This document shows positions 22,424 through 33,255 of a stretch of DNA of 64,000 nucleotides, piece by piece (the first letter of the stretch is position 1; each line of letters begins with the position of its first letter). The notes below the pieces were generated by a model. That model was given only the letters and a program-made list of their open reading frames with translations, was not told where the DNA came from and did no database searches. The stretch is from positions 810,153 to 874,152 of the forward strand of contig JASJOG010000147.1 of assembly GCA_030142905.1 (NCBI GenBank), given 5' to 3'. Made by a program: the position numbers and the translations under genes. The stretch is from Heliopora coerulea. Taxonomy: Eukaryota > Cnidaria > Anthozoa > Scleralcyonacea > Helioporidae.

Positions 22424-22894
22424 ATGAGAAAGTCTATTGATTTTAATCATATCAGCAAAGATTTGTCTGATGTTGAAGTAAATAAACTGAAACAATGGTA
22501 TTCATACTACCATAAGCTTTACACTTGCTTCAAATGGAAGAACAAGAAACTGAAGAAAGTAAATCTGTCTCTAAATATGGTAAGTTTAGGGTTAACAGTA
22601 TCCAGTACTATAGCTGGTGGTATCACTTTGAATCCTATTATTTTAGGATGTATTAGTGGTTCAAGTATTTTAACCCAAGGATAGTTATCGAAACGTAATA
22701 TCAATACCAAGACAGATATATGTAGATTCGCTTACATATCATACCAAAAATTTCTGACACAGTTAAAGTCATATTTGCGTGGTATGACATATGATGAATC
22801 AATATCACTGAATGATCTAAAAATAATAGATGATGTTGTTACTGATTTATGCCCATCTATTAATGCAATGTCTATAAAATATGATAAAATATAG
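22424..22894 (+). pseudogene. Maverick membrane-associated protein with one stop
   Basis: Starting MRKSIDFNHISKDLSD, the protein has a basic helix (KWKNKKLKKVNLSLN) and a Gly-rich hydrophobic segment (TIAGGITLNPIILGCISG). TAG at 22682-22684 interrupts it, and the same frame runs to 22894. It overlaps the next start by 14 bases. No family name is known; the hydrophobic segment suggests membrane insertion. Confidence 0.45.
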
Positions 22895-23201
22895 AGTAAT
22901 ATATAATAGGTCTGGAGAAGAAATAGAGTTAAATGATTTGGATTATAGAAGGAGACAAGAAGAGGAGGAAAATGAAGAAGAAGAGGAGACAGATTTAAGT
23001 GATAGATCAGATAAGAATGACTTTTTAGGTATTCTAGATTGGTTATCGAACCGAGGCAGAGAGAATAAACGTTCGGATCCATCAAAAAAGTTATTCGGAA
23101 ATCGTTTATATGAAGCTAGAAATATAGGTTTCTTTATTAAAGACGTTCTATCAATGGAGAAAGAAGGTGCTAATCCGAGATTCAGTAATTATCTAATGTA
23201 A
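22881..23201 (+). CDS. Acidic Maverick protein, open 106-aa part
   Basis: ATG 22881 overlaps the end of the previous gene and starts at the gene-start motif (atagagtaatatata). A Glu/Asp-rich stretch (RRRQEEEENEEEEETDLSD) precedes a mixed region. The stop at 23199-23201 may be secondary, since recognisable coding sequence (ISSTPSLEINYEIEYYGG) follows in frame to about 23310. Function unknown. Confidence 0.4.
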   Translation: MIKYRVIYNRSGEEIELNDLDYRRRQEEEENEEEEETDLSDRSDKNDFLGILDWLSNRGRENKRSDPSKKLFGNRLYEARNIGFFIKDVLSMEKEGANPRFSNYLM

Positions 23202-23407
23202 AAACAAGATTTCTTTATTAAAAAAATATCAAGCACGCCTTCACTTGAAATAAATTACGAAATCGAATATTATGGAGGGCCTTTTATAATGAAAATGATG
23301 TGAGAGTCCGTCCAGTTAGAAGATTTAAGACAACCAACGAAGTCATAGCCGATCCAAACTAATCAAACCAAATAGTTGAGGATATACGATACCATTAAGA
23401 TAATTTG

Positions 23408-23713
23408 ATGAAATTAGAACTAGATAAAATTTTAAAATGGTCTAGAATAGCAACAGCAATTGGATTAACAATAATTACTCTAGTAACTGGTTTTTTCTCT
23501 TGGTCTAAAGCGCAGTGGATCAGATGCTGTAGGCGATGCTAAACATAAACAAAGGAAAGCTGAAAAATTAACTTCTGCAGAAAAAAGAGATGTTATACCG
23601 TGGACAGATATAGAAGAAGCCTCTGGTAAAGGTTTTATTTTTATTGGTAATAACTTATATTTAATAATTGGCGGATCATTAATGTATTTATACAGTAAGA
23701 AAAACAAGAAATG
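23408..23713 (+). pseudogene. Small two-helix Maverick membrane protein, frameshifted
   Basis: It starts MKLELDKILKWSRIATAIG, with an N-terminal transmembrane helix (LTIITLVTGFFSW). The frame is lost near 23510 and resumes with AEKRDVIPWTDI, then a second helix (LYLIIGGSLMYLY) and a basic KKNKK end at 23713. About 100 residues if unbroken. The topology resembles small virion membrane proteins; no family is known. Confidence 0.4.
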
Positions 23714-23732
23714 ATATATAGGGTAATATATA

Positions 23733-23897
23733 ATGGATCCGAAATTAAAGAATCTGCTTAAAACGGTCAGAGATTTTGTACGTCGTTGTAAAAAACCAAC
23801 TATAGAGATAGACAGTATGCTAGAGGAACTCAATAGAATACATTCAGAGAATCAACCAAAACCACGTAAAGCAAATAATAATAAAGATGGTGAGTAA
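23733..23897 (+). CDS. Very small Maverick protein, 54 aa
   Basis: The ATG sits inside the gene-start motif (gggtaatatataATGG). The frame MDPKLKNLLKTVRDFVRRC then EIDSMLEELNRIHSEN is open to TAA at 23895-23897. It is basic and helical, with no known domain. Confidence 0.4.
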   Translation: MDPKLKNLLKTVRDFVRRCKKPTIEIDSMLEELNRIHSENQPKPRKANNNKDGE

Positions 23898-24160
23898 CTG
23901 ACAGTAGATCTCATAGGTGTCTTATAGATGATCTCATAGATGATCTTACAGACGCCTCATAGATGATCTTAACAGATGTCTTATAGATAATCGGGTAGTA
24001 TTGTCATAGACACTCATAGATAATCTTAGAGATGCCTCATAGATGATGTTACAGACGCCTCATAGGTGTCTTATAGATGTCTTATAGGTGTCTTATTGAT
24101 GATCTCATAGATACTTCATAGATGATCTCATAGGTGTCTTATAGTATTCTCACAAATAAC
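23898..24160. repeat. Imperfect tandem minisatellite inside Maverick 1
   Basis: Variants of ctcatagatgatctta, 15-17 bases each, follow one another about fifteen times, along with cttataggtgtctt forms. It fills the spacer between two genes and has no reading frame. Confidence 0.7.
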
Positions 24161-24200
24161 TTGTTGATTATCTGTAAATAAAATGTACATTACTATATAG

Positions 24201-24575
24201 ATGAGTGAAGAAACACCTAAAATAGAAACAGTCAAAAGTGAAGACTCACCTAAAATAACAACAACAAAAAAGGAAAACGATCCTAAAAGGGTAGAGGCTG
24301 GTAAGCTTTTTGCTGTCATTTCCAAAGCGGCAAGAGAGAGAAAAATACGTGCGAAAATAGAGTCCGAAAGAAGTCAGGAGAATGGTAGTGGTGATAATTC
24401 AGTAATCAATTATGGGTTTTTATTTGGCTTCTTAGGAAGAGCAGTCGCAATTGGTTCACTGTGCTACACAAGAAAAGAGTGTGAAAGAGAGACCAAAAAA
24501 CCAGAGACTATTAAAGAGGAGCCTAAACACGTTAAAATCGAAGGAATTGATCACAGGCCACCAAAAATTGTCTAG
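24201..24575 (+). CDS. Lys/Glu-rich Maverick protein, 124 aa, intact
   Basis: ATG follows tgtacattactatatag, whose counterpart stands upstream of the capsid-like gene of Maverick 2 (53553-53570, minus). The protein is highly charged (KKENDPKRVEAGKLFAV), with one hydrophobic stretch (YGFLFGFLGRAVAIGSL) in the second half. It is among the few unbroken frames here. Function not recognised. Confidence 0.5.
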   Translation: MSEETPKIETVKSEDSPKITTTKKENDPKRVEAGKLFAVISKAARERKIRAKIESERSQENGSGDNSVINYGFLFGFLGRAVAIGSLCYTRKECERETKKPETIKEEPKHVKIEGIDHRPPKIV

Positions 24576-24732
24576 ATACATTTGATTAAAAACATATAAT
24601 ATGAAGGGTTTAAAGGTGGTAACGAATCGGGACTTCTATAAAAATTATTAACCCGATAAATCGCCTGAGTATTCCAGAAACCCCAAAAACCATTGATGTA
24701 AAATAAAAATACATAAGGACATATTATATAAC

Positions 24733-25259
24733 AGTGTATAATATTTCAATCACATTCAAGAAATTCGAGAACAAGGAACTAAACGTTTCAATCGATACTC
24801 GTGTAGATGGGAAATAAAATACTTGGTTCAAAGGGAAAGATGTTGCACTAGCTTTGGGATGTAAGGATCCAGACAAAGCTAATAGAAATCATGTCGATTG
24901 TGATTATAAGTGCACTTTGAGATGGTGATTATAAGTGCACTTTGAATGACCCGCCAATGTGGCGGTGTGCTCAGAAGAGAATATTTATATCAGAACCCGG
25001 ACTTTATGCATTGATATTAAGATCAAAATTAGACACTGCAAAGAAGTTCCAAAAATGGGTGTTCTCTCAAGTATTGCCATCAATAAGAAAGTATGGATAC
25101 TATAGAATGTTCAATAATCCAAAATCTTTAGTATTCAAAATAGTTGATGAATATGATCTACATACAAAAGTGGTTCAATTCATTAGGCGATTTTACCTAG
25201 AAATATTAATGACTGCTGGACTTGGAGAAAATCAAGATACAAGAGAAAAAAAGTATTAG
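24733..25259 (+). pseudogene. BRO-N domain protein, broken (right copy)
   Basis: Same domain, stop and 20-bp duplication as at 94-620. Two substitutions in the open part (Gly to Arg, Ala to Val) mark the right copy. The 3' end overlaps the nuclease frame by 38 bases in another frame, which points to an original BRO-N/VRR-NUC fusion. Confidence 0.65.
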
Positions 25260-25575
25260 ATCATTCAAAAAAGGGTACATGAAAGGGCAACCAGACCTAT
25301 TGATACGAAATCTCCATAAGTATTATAATGGGTTATGCATTGAATTCAAGACTCCACGGTATGATGGTGTTTTATCAGAAAAACAGAAAGAGCTAATAAA
25401 GAGATATGAAGGTAATGGGAATAAGTGTATTGTCTTAAACGATTATGATCTAATAATCAAGGAAATAAACGATTACATGCACAATGTTCGCATCAAATGT
25501 AAATATTGTAGAAGGAAATTCAAATCCAGGAAAATATTAAAACGTCATGTAAAATATTTCCATAGAATAAAATGA
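25222..25575 (+). CDS. VRR-NUC nuclease with C-terminal C2H2 finger
   Basis: Open frame of about 117 residues. Residues about 19-85 form a VRR-NUC domain with GQPDLLI (the PD motif) and LCIEFKTPRY (E-x-K), followed by KCIVLND. Residues about 93-113 form a zinc finger, CKYC ... HVKYFH. VRR-NUC proteins cut structured DNA or act as restriction-type nucleases. With BRO-N upstream this suggests a DNA-handling protein of the element. The true start may lie in the BRO-N frame. Confidence 0.6.
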   Translation: MEKIKIQEKKSIRSFKKGYMKGQPDLLIRNLHKYYNGLCIEFKTPRYDGVLSEKQKELIKRYEGNGNKCIVLNDYDLIIKEINDYMHNVRIKCKYCRRKFKSRKILKRHVKYFHRIK

Positions 25576-25599
25576 AATATAATCTATTATATGCATAGT

Positions 25600-25833
25600 A
25601 TGACAACAGTAAACAAGAAAGAGCTAATGAACGAAGCGTATGACGCTGTACTAATATCAGCTGGCGTCGTAGGAAATTCGATAGTATCCAAAAAGATTCT
25701 TGGAGAGAAGCTTACCACTGTTTCAACTCTAACAGATACTGCAAAGCCGGCAGTTGGTGTCACAACTACTTCCATGCTTGTAAGATGGGCACAGGATAAA
25801 AAGTATCTGCCAGTTGATCCATTCAAAATGTAA
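25600..25833 (+). CDS. Small conserved Maverick protein, 77 aa (right copy)
   Basis: Near-identical to 958-1191; the second ATG is chosen to match that copy. An upstream in-frame Met at 25591 is absent from the left copy (atacatagt there). It ends TAA here and TGA in the left copy. Confidence 0.5.
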   Translation: MTTVNKKELMNEAYDAVLISAGVVGNSIVSKKILGEKLTTVSTLTDTAKPAVGVTTTSMLVRWAQDKKYLPVDPFKM

Positions 25834-25848
25834 TCTATTACATAGATA

Positions 25849-26262
25849 ATGGCCAGTATAGTGGGATCGTTTCTTCAAACAGCATTTGCTGCCGTCAGTT
25901 TTCCTGGTGCTGGATATCTTTTTAAATCATTCGACCAAAACGGATATGAAGCTGAAGTAAAAAGACATAATAAAGCACTAGAAGACTTAGCAAAGGCAAA
26001 AGAAGCAAACAGTCAAACAGCGTGATAGAATTCAGCAATTAAGATAACAATTAGAAGATGCCAATAAGGATATCGGGGAAACAAACAGAGCTCTTGCTCA
26101 GTTAAGTCAGGTTCAGTTAATACAATATAATGGAAAAACATTCAACAGAGAGCCACAATTAAATGATTTCTACAAACCTAGTGATAAAATGAAAGAATAC
26201 CAGTATATCACTATTGGAGTCGTTGGTGTTGGTTCGGGTTTCCTATTGTGTAGATATTTATA
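25849..26262 (+). pseudogene. Membrane / coiled-coil Maverick protein, broken (right copy)
   Basis: Twin of 1207-1606. The TGA of the left copy is a sense Arg codon here, but the older frameshift near 26010 remains. The C-terminus reads VGVGSGFLLCRYL before a stop, longer than the left copy, which stops after GSGYL. Confidence 0.5.
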
Positions 26263-26296
26263 ATATTTCAAGCATATGCAATATCATCTATAGTAT

Positions 26297-26611
26297 ATGG
26301 AAGCATCCAAAGCATTAGATTATGGATTGACGTTTGATGAAATAACAAAAACACAGACGATTTAGATAAGCAAAATTACCAAAGATTAGTCGGGTGAATT
26401 GAGTTTGTGTGAAAGTGATCTAACATATCCATATAAAAAACCTTATAATTTATATGATAGTGCTTATTTAGAAATATTCACAGACAATTTGTTCACAGAC
26501 TCAGAATCAGATTCACACTCAGACTCAGACTCAGACTCACACCCACACTCAGACGCACACCGAGTCTCAAACTCAAACTCAAAATCAGACTCAGACACAC
26601 AGACCCTTTGA
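26297..26611 (+). pseudogene. Deleted zinc-ribbon gene joined to Ser/Asp tail (right copy)
   Basis: The first 22 codons match 1655-1720. Then 483 bp, including the zinc ribbon, are missing between two tttaga words. The Ser/Asp-rich tail follows (HSDSDSDSHPHSDAH) with a stop at 26609-26611. The tail is longer than in the left copy. Confidence 0.55.
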
Positions 26612-26619
26612 TTTAATGG

Positions 26620-26735
26620 TATTATGCCAGATGTAGATTCTCTCAAAACCCTTCAATTTTTTGGATTTTAATTTCTTGTAATTTTCCAGTTTTCATGTCA
26701 TTTTAACCCAGTTTTGCTCTTCCATTTTTTTGGTT
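26620..26735 (+). repeat. Maverick terminal repeat (right end of Maverick 1)
   Basis: Same terminal block as 2433-2530, with ctcaaaacccttcaatttttt and gttttcatgtcatttt. Its reverse is at about 50975-51065. Confidence 0.6.
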
Positions 26736-27335
26736 AAGGTGAGTTAGACTAATTTCTTGTGAACCCTAAGGTGAGTTAGTGGGACTTTGGAGAACCATAA
26801 GGTGAGTTAAGACTGACGGATAAATCGGTCGGCACCCCATCGTAGTGGTACACCCAAGAAACCCTTAGAAATTGTTAAAAGAGCTTCCTTTTAATGATTA
26901 GGCGGAAAAATTGTCAGTCATCAAGGGTACTCATTAATCGAAAGAAAGAAGCTTTATATTTGCCAAGCAAATAAACCTTGATTCTCCAAGTAAAGTTATG
27001 ATATAAAAAATAGTGTGATTTCGAGTTAAACAGATTGACAAATAAAGCTTTCATGCAAATTGATGTCTACGTTGATAAGTAAAGGATAAACAGTGCACTT
27101 AGTTCACGACCCAAATATCTATAAGCAAGTTCCTACTAGGGTTTTAGTGACTCCGGATAGTCATTCGTAACGATGAAGTAAAATATAGTGGTGCGTAGGC
27201 ACTGTTGAAATCTTAGTGAAATGATCGGAAAGATTTGAGTAGTGCCGAAATGCAAAGAGTAGTTTTCTAATGTTGAGAGCGAAGGCCCTTCGTCAGTGAG
27301 AAAACGTTGGTGGATCGAAAAACACGGAGAATATA
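26736..27335. other. Non-coding stretch between Maverick 1 and Penelope element (right copy)
   Basis: Twin of 2531-3151; no gene is supported. The thrice-repeated ggtgagtta phrase is conserved. Confidence 0.5.
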
Positions 27336-27342
27336 TATATAG

Positions 27343-27397
<55 letters not shown>

Positions 27398-27420
27398 GGC
27401 CGAAACGGTTCCGTCTGTAG

Positions 27421-27461
<41 letters not shown>
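27336..27461. repeat. (TA)n tracts around ribozyme remnant (right copy)
   Basis: The TA tracts (27336-27388 with small interruptions, and 27420-27461) are longer than in the left copy. Confidence 0.85.
27397..27420 (+). ncRNA. Hammerhead ribozyme remnant (right copy)
   Basis: ggccgaaacggttccgtctg repeats the left-copy core, with G in place of A before CCGAAAC. The CTGATGA half is again absent, so the loss came before the segmental duplication. Confidence 0.4.
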
Positions 27462-27463
<2 letters not shown>

Positions 27464-27649
27464 TGTGAAAATGGCCATGTGACAACAAATGGATAATCAG
27501 AATGAAAAAATAAAAAACAAGTGTAAATGAGATAGTGGCTCGTCACTCGCTTAAAATATCACCGATTAGGAAACCAGGTGGTTGTGTCAAAAACAATGTG
27601 GGTGAGTGAAAGCTAAACACAAACGAGCTTAGAAGCTATTGTTAACGCT

Positions 27650-29860
27650 CACCCGTGCAAAGCAAAAACATTGGGCACGCAGGGATTAAGCAAAAGAAAA
27701 ACGTTCTTTGAGTCCGTGAGAGTGAATGGTTCCAATTTTAAAGATGAAACGCCTTTCCTGTCGTTTGTGACTATTGTTACCGCCAGAAATTTGTGAGATG
27801 GCACAAACTTTCATGTCCGAAAGAGACAGGTTTGTCAACGTCTCCATTCCTTACGGAGCGAAGATGTTCGTCAAATCTGTCGGATAAGCGTCTTCCCGTT
27901 TCTCCAACGTAGAGCAGACCACATCTGCTGGACGAAATGCAGTGATTGAGGTTGGAGGAGATACATGTGAAACCATGTCGAATGACAAAATTAGATTTAG
28001 GGCCCCGAAATGGATGTAGAGGCGTTGAGAAAAGAACACGTGTTGCGCGACTTCTCCGCCTTTGAAGCGATGACAAAGATTTTGAGACAAAATCTTGGGA
28101 GATGAGACCTTTTCTTGTCCAGCGTGGCTACCCGACCTATCTTTTGGACACTGCTGTTCAAAGAGGTTCTAGCATTCCCTGTTTGGGGTGAATTAAAACA
28201 ACGTTTGGAATCAGTTTCTAAAGATAAAATACCATTTTTACTCACATTTCATCCCTTCAACTAAAAATTTAAGGATATCATTCGTGGCAATTTTCATATT
28301 CTAAAGAATAATCCTGAAACATCTTCCATTTTCAACGACAACCTTTTAGTCTCTTTCCGAAGTAATAAAAACATTAGGGATAGTTTAGTCCATGGTGCAA
28401 TTTGACAAAATCTTTCGGCGCCAGCGGGTACTTTTTATTGCTCTCGGACCCGCAGAAATTGAGACTATGGGATGAATTGTTTGGTGTGGTTGGGGTGTGA
28501 GGATGAAAATAATAGGTAACTGTGTGAGTCGGTAAACTTGTAAAAAACAGACGTCGTGACCGCATTGCCATTAATCAACAAAAAAATATCAAGGAACGAT
28601 ACGCTGACATCACTGATTTCCCATATAAATTTTAACGCTGGATGGCAGTCATTAACATAGTTAATGAAACGCTCTAAATCCACACTTGAACACGATGCTG
28701 TTCCTAAGCAGTCATCAATGCAACGGCCGAAAACATCAGGGAGAGAACCAGTATATCTTTCAAAGATTTAACTTTCTACATAACCAAAAAATAGGTTGGC
28801 GTAACGTGGGCCCATTTTGGTGCCCATAGCTACACCACTTATCTGTTGGTAATGTTCGGCAAGAAATGAAAAATTATTAAGGTTCAGCACAAGCTCCGCC
28901 GAACGAATTAATGTAGTTATCGATTGTTCTAAAAGGGTACATTGGTTAAGTAAAAATTCAAAGCTTCGAGACCATCACGACGAGGAATAACGGTGTAGAG
29001 AGACCTGACGTCCATGGTGAAAATGAATTTATTGGGGCCGTTAAAATGGATTTGATCGAAAATTTGTATAGTATATTTGGTGTCTTTGATATAAGAAGGC
29101 AACTTCTTAACCAAAGGAGCCATAACATGATCTAAAAAACTGGATATCAGTTCTGTGGGGCAACTGGAAGCGGAATTTATCAGACTGCTGGGTTATTATG
29201 TTGATGAATTTTAGATAAAAAATACATAACTGGCATTCTGGGAGTATTAACTATAAGGTTAGAGGCGGATGTGGGTAATTCACCGGCCTTAACCAAATGG
29301 TTAATAGTGGTTTTGACGGTTTTCTGGTGGGTAGGCGTGAAATCGCAATTTAATTTGGTGTAAAAAGAGGTATCCCTAAGCTGGTGGAGAGCTTCTTCTC
29401 GATACAAATTAGCTCTCCAAACGACAAAGGCCCCACCTTTGTCCGCAGGTTTGATAACAACGTCATTCCGACTTCGCAAGGATTTCAAGGCCAGAAGTTC
29501 ATCCTTGCTGAAGTTAGAAGGGCTTTTGGGCCGCAAATTGTTTAATTGGTCATTTTCGTGGCGACACTGTCGAACGAAAAGAACGAGGGCCGAAAATTGG
29601 CCTTCAGGAGGAGACCAAGAAGATTTTTTAGGATTAATGGCCTCAAGAACATCTTTATTATAGACGGAGAACTAATTGTTATGGAAATGCCCTTTCAAAC
29701 GTAAGCAACGGAAAAAGCTTCGGCATCTCCTTTGACTGAAAAGAAATCGATGGGACCGGAGTTGGGAACGAACTTGAGACCTTTCGCAAGAACAGATCTC
29801 TCGGTGTCAGACAAGGGCAAATCGGGCGGAATGGTGAAAACGATTCAGACCTTTCCGATC
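27650..29860 (-). pseudogene. Penelope-like element: reverse transcriptase plus GIY-YIG endonuclease
   Basis: On the minus strand the order is: N-terminal region near 29860-29540, RNDVVIKPADKGGAFVVW (29460s), RT motif A in FTMDVRSLYTVIP (about 29000), motif C read as CIDD where YIDD is usual (about 28715), then SVSFLDI and SSSHPNHTKQ. The C-terminal GIY-YIG domain is CGLLYVGETGRRLSDRF (27870s), ending ERRFIFKIGT and LKERFSF near 27690. RT plus GIY-YIG defines Penelope-like retroelements. Stops and frameshifts at several places make it inactive. Confidence 0.85.
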
Positions 29861-29876
29861 ATTTCACTAGTCATTC

Positions 29877-30062
29877 GTAATCCTAGTTTTCACGAGTGAC
29901 ATAGCATAAGCATAACGACATACTTAAGCGCAATAGGCACTTAATGGTTGGTTAATCTCTTTGTGTTGGGGAAGCACAAAGAGTTCAACTAACCATGGTG
30001 TGCGTACTGAGCTTGCGTATGTCGTTATGCTTGTGCTTATTTTTCTAGTGAAAACGAGGCTT
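29877..30062. mobile_element. PIF/Harbinger-like MITE (right copy)
   Basis: Twin of 4405-4595, with the same inverted ends. It contains direct and inverted aaagagttcaac-type words around 29970. Confidence 0.5.
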
Positions 30063-32611
30063 TAAGTATGCATGAAGGTCACTAGACCGGAGGAAGTGCT
30101 GGTTTGAGTCATAAGCATAACTCTTTCTGCGCGAACTGTCTTAGGCCAATTTCATTCGTCAGAATGACAATAAGAAGACTATTAATTAGTGATATGCACT
30201 AAGCCTGATTGTGTTGTTCATACAAATGTATCTTTAGCAAAAGGATTTCACGAACCCTTTAACCCTCAACTGCATATACAGGCAGGATTTAATACATGCA
30301 AATCCAAGCCATGAAACGATTTCAATAGATTTTCATGAGGAACGTGAATGGATTGAGTAATTTGTGGGTTCTTTTAAAACGTTTAGAGGTTAAAGGGTTA
30401 AGTCCTGGTGGAAAAGTGGAAAAGTGTTGGTGGAAATGTAATGGTGCAACCATTACCAGTGTACCACTATCTTTTCCATCTCAAAAAACTAAATGGAAAC
30501 CGCCAATCCCTATCGGTCCAACCCGACTTTGGTATTTTACTCTGGGTAACGGTTGAAGATTTTGCTCCTCACGGGAAGACGTTTTGGACAGGAAAGAGAT
30601 AAAAATATCTCCCTAAATTAAGCCTTTCATATGTAAATTTTTTATTTTTTAACTTTTTGTACTCTGGTTTTTCCATAGTTCTTCTATTGGTTCTGTTGTT
30701 GCAATTTGTCGTTGTACGACCTTGGTGTGTATGAAAGGGTTAATAAGGATCAAATATCATGTGATCATTGTATAGGTGTTGTGATGCAGGCTTTTCCACT
30801 CAGACTCTGGATCATTACAAAGAACTGCTTATTATGCGCAATGCCTTACCCGGGGAAGGTTTAGTCTAGGTGCTTGCCCCCAGAAAAAAAAAATATTCGA
30901 CATCTTCAGTCTTTTTTACCAGATTGAATAAAGTTTTACAAAGCTCAACAAAATGTAAAATTAATGTCTCAACTTCTCGATGTTAATCACCAACTCAGAA
31001 GCTGTCAAGGTTCGGAAGCACTTGTTTTAAAATTTGAATAACATTTTGAGTAATAAAAAAAAACGCGCAAATAGACAGTTGTTTCTACAGGCTTATCTCG
31101 TTTGGTTGTATACGTTTAGTACTGCTAGACAATTATCATTACACTGTATAAATAGCACGGGGTATATCAGAGAGGGACGACGGGGGCTCGTCAACAGAAT
31201 TTGCCCAGGGTTTACCCTTTATGGATCAATGTTCTGTATACACGACACCAAGAACAAAAGAAATTTTTGGACAGCAAAGCGAATGCAATGAAAGAACAAT
31301 GAACAAAAGAAAACGAATCCAACCTTTAAAGGGTTAATTATGACTTAGGCACAGCTCTGAATATACGAAATGCGTCAAAGATTTAGAAAGAGGTCAAATG
31401 CGTTCCCTTTATAGAAATACCCTTCGAATGCAACCAAAGCAAAATATCGCCAAAGAAAATCTCACTGTTGGCTCCATTGTAATATTGCTTGAAATTACAT
31501 TGAACCGTTGCTCAGAATATGCAGACATATAGATGAAGTCCAAAATAGAAACAACACATTCTATCTTGAATTATTACTTCGGTACATTGATCTTGTCCTT
31601 ATGCATTTGGTTGATAAAAAAAACATGAGACCACCAATGTTGTTCTCGATTTCGACATTTCAGGACACCATATAATGATTGTGATGTCAAAAAATAATTT
31701 GCATTGCTTGTGAGGAAGTCTAATGTGCCCACACTCCTGTTCGTTTTGGTGCGATAGTGTATCTGATGCTTGTGAAGTGACTTAAATGGCTTTTGGTATT
31801 AGTAACCGATAAGAATCGTTCCGCACACGAAAGTGTAATGCAAGGTCCTTAACACTTATTGCAATATGAGGAGAAAAGTGGAGTAGTTCACGAAATGTCA
31901 TATTGTCCTTGATATTGACCTGGTAGGTAGTTTAGGAAATGAAAGGCAGATCAACTCCACACAGATACTAACGAGTTGATTATTACATGCAGATATAACT
32001 AGACTAACGGAGAATTCCTTTTGCAAGTTACCATGCAATTTCTTGAGAAGGACAGCCGGGAATGAGTTTTGCCTGCAACTATAAGATGCCATATAAAACC
32101 GAAATGTAATGATAATTATAAAAGTCAGCTATTCAATATAAAATAGGTCTTTTTTTCTCTGCATGTAATTGATTTGTTCGCCACTTGTAAATCAATATAT
32201 TTTGTTCAACGTTTTGATCTCGTTCTGTTATTGTTTAATCGGGATGATAATAATGAACAATTATTCACCGATGTGGTGATGAATACTTACCCAGCGATGA
32301 AGTGGCGAGGCAAGTATCTAAACTATTCACGGAAACTGGAGTAAATGATTATTTCAGGTTTTAGCTTATACTTTGCATAATTGTTTTCATATATGCTTTT
32401 GTTATTTTTAATTTTTAAAACAATTTTGCAGAACGTCAACTTGTTTTTAACTCATTTGTCAACAAAATGTTTTGAAGGCTCTCTTTCGACCCCTTGTCGT
32501 TAAAAAGTTAGAGAAATGCATATCTTTGAGTATTTAATTACAAAATTTCGTTGCTTTTTTTTGTTGCTGTGTGGCAAGGTGACTTCGTTTATTAAAAAAA
32601 TTCTACCGCAA
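30063..32611. other. Gene-free stretch, right copy
   Basis: Twin of 4596-7136. Open frames in the two copies do not agree in length or sequence, which argues against coding. Confidence 0.5.
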
Positions 32612-32912
32612 CTTAGGGGTCGTTTACACCTGCGATTTTGCATGTTGGAATTAGCATTTTGGTGTATGTAATGCACTCAATAACCTATGCAGCAAGATAA
32701 CCGCACTTATTCGCTGCAGTTTGTCCACGACGCTGTCATCAGTCAAACCCGTACTCCAAGATGTCAATCTCAAGGCATAAAATCACAAGTGTGGAAGAGG
32801 TTTAACCTTAACCTATAAGGTCAGCGGTTTGTTGAACTCTTCAGTTAAACACACAGTTCAAGATGTCAATCGCAAGGCACAAAATCGCACTTGTAAACAG
32901 TCCTTTATAGGA
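32612..32912. mobile_element. Palindromic MITE, GTTTACA family, with internal duplication
   Basis: Twin of 7137-7333, but about 100 bp longer. An internal part (cagttaaacaca / caagatgtcaat / caaggca) occurs twice, separated by aaccttaacctataagg. The duplication is private to this copy. Confidence 0.55.
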
Positions 32913-33255
32913 AACTGGATGCCGTCTTTCTTTACCCGGACTTGAATAGTGCAAGATATTCCAAGATAGAAGAAACCAAGACAAGACAGTTCACTTGCAA
33001 GGTACAGGCTAACGTAAGTTAACCTGGCCCAAATTCGTTAGGTTAACTTCTTGTAATAAAGTACAAAAGCCACTCATGTTAAGTTGCAAGCTTTAAACTA
33101 GAATAAATAGTTATCACATTACAACAGCCACCTTGTTGACAACTTTATTTCGTCCATTAAAAGGAATTCTAAGGAAACTACATTGACAATTTCTATATTG
33201 ACGTCAAAATATAATTTTTTAATCTCTAGAACTGTAACTGTTGGAACCCTTTACC

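Larger units (their letters stand above)
16976..26735. mobile_element. Maverick 1 (left part deleted, right end present)
   Basis: Minus-strand genes X, integrase and one unknown are followed by at least ten plus-strand genes and the right terminal repeat. Compared with Maverick 2 it lacks the ATPase and capsid-like genes, because the left edge cuts into X. Short AT-rich leaders between tightly packed genes and many shared stops show an old, virus-like element. No polymerase B or protease frame was recognised. Confidence 0.75.

Noticed and set aside
20..24639. A tandem array with a 24.6-kb unit, because the repeat begins again at 24640.
   Set aside because: Sequence after 36365 does not follow 10825-24639 in order, so only part of a larger duplicated segment is seen. 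Two full tandem units are not supported.
27136..27488. Frames rich in Tyr-Ile repeats.
   Set aside because: They are translations of the (TA)n tracts.
30335..30602. Conserved frames in both duplicates near 4866 and 30335.
   Set aside because: They overlap each other in two frames, carry no domain, and differ as expected for non-coding DNA.
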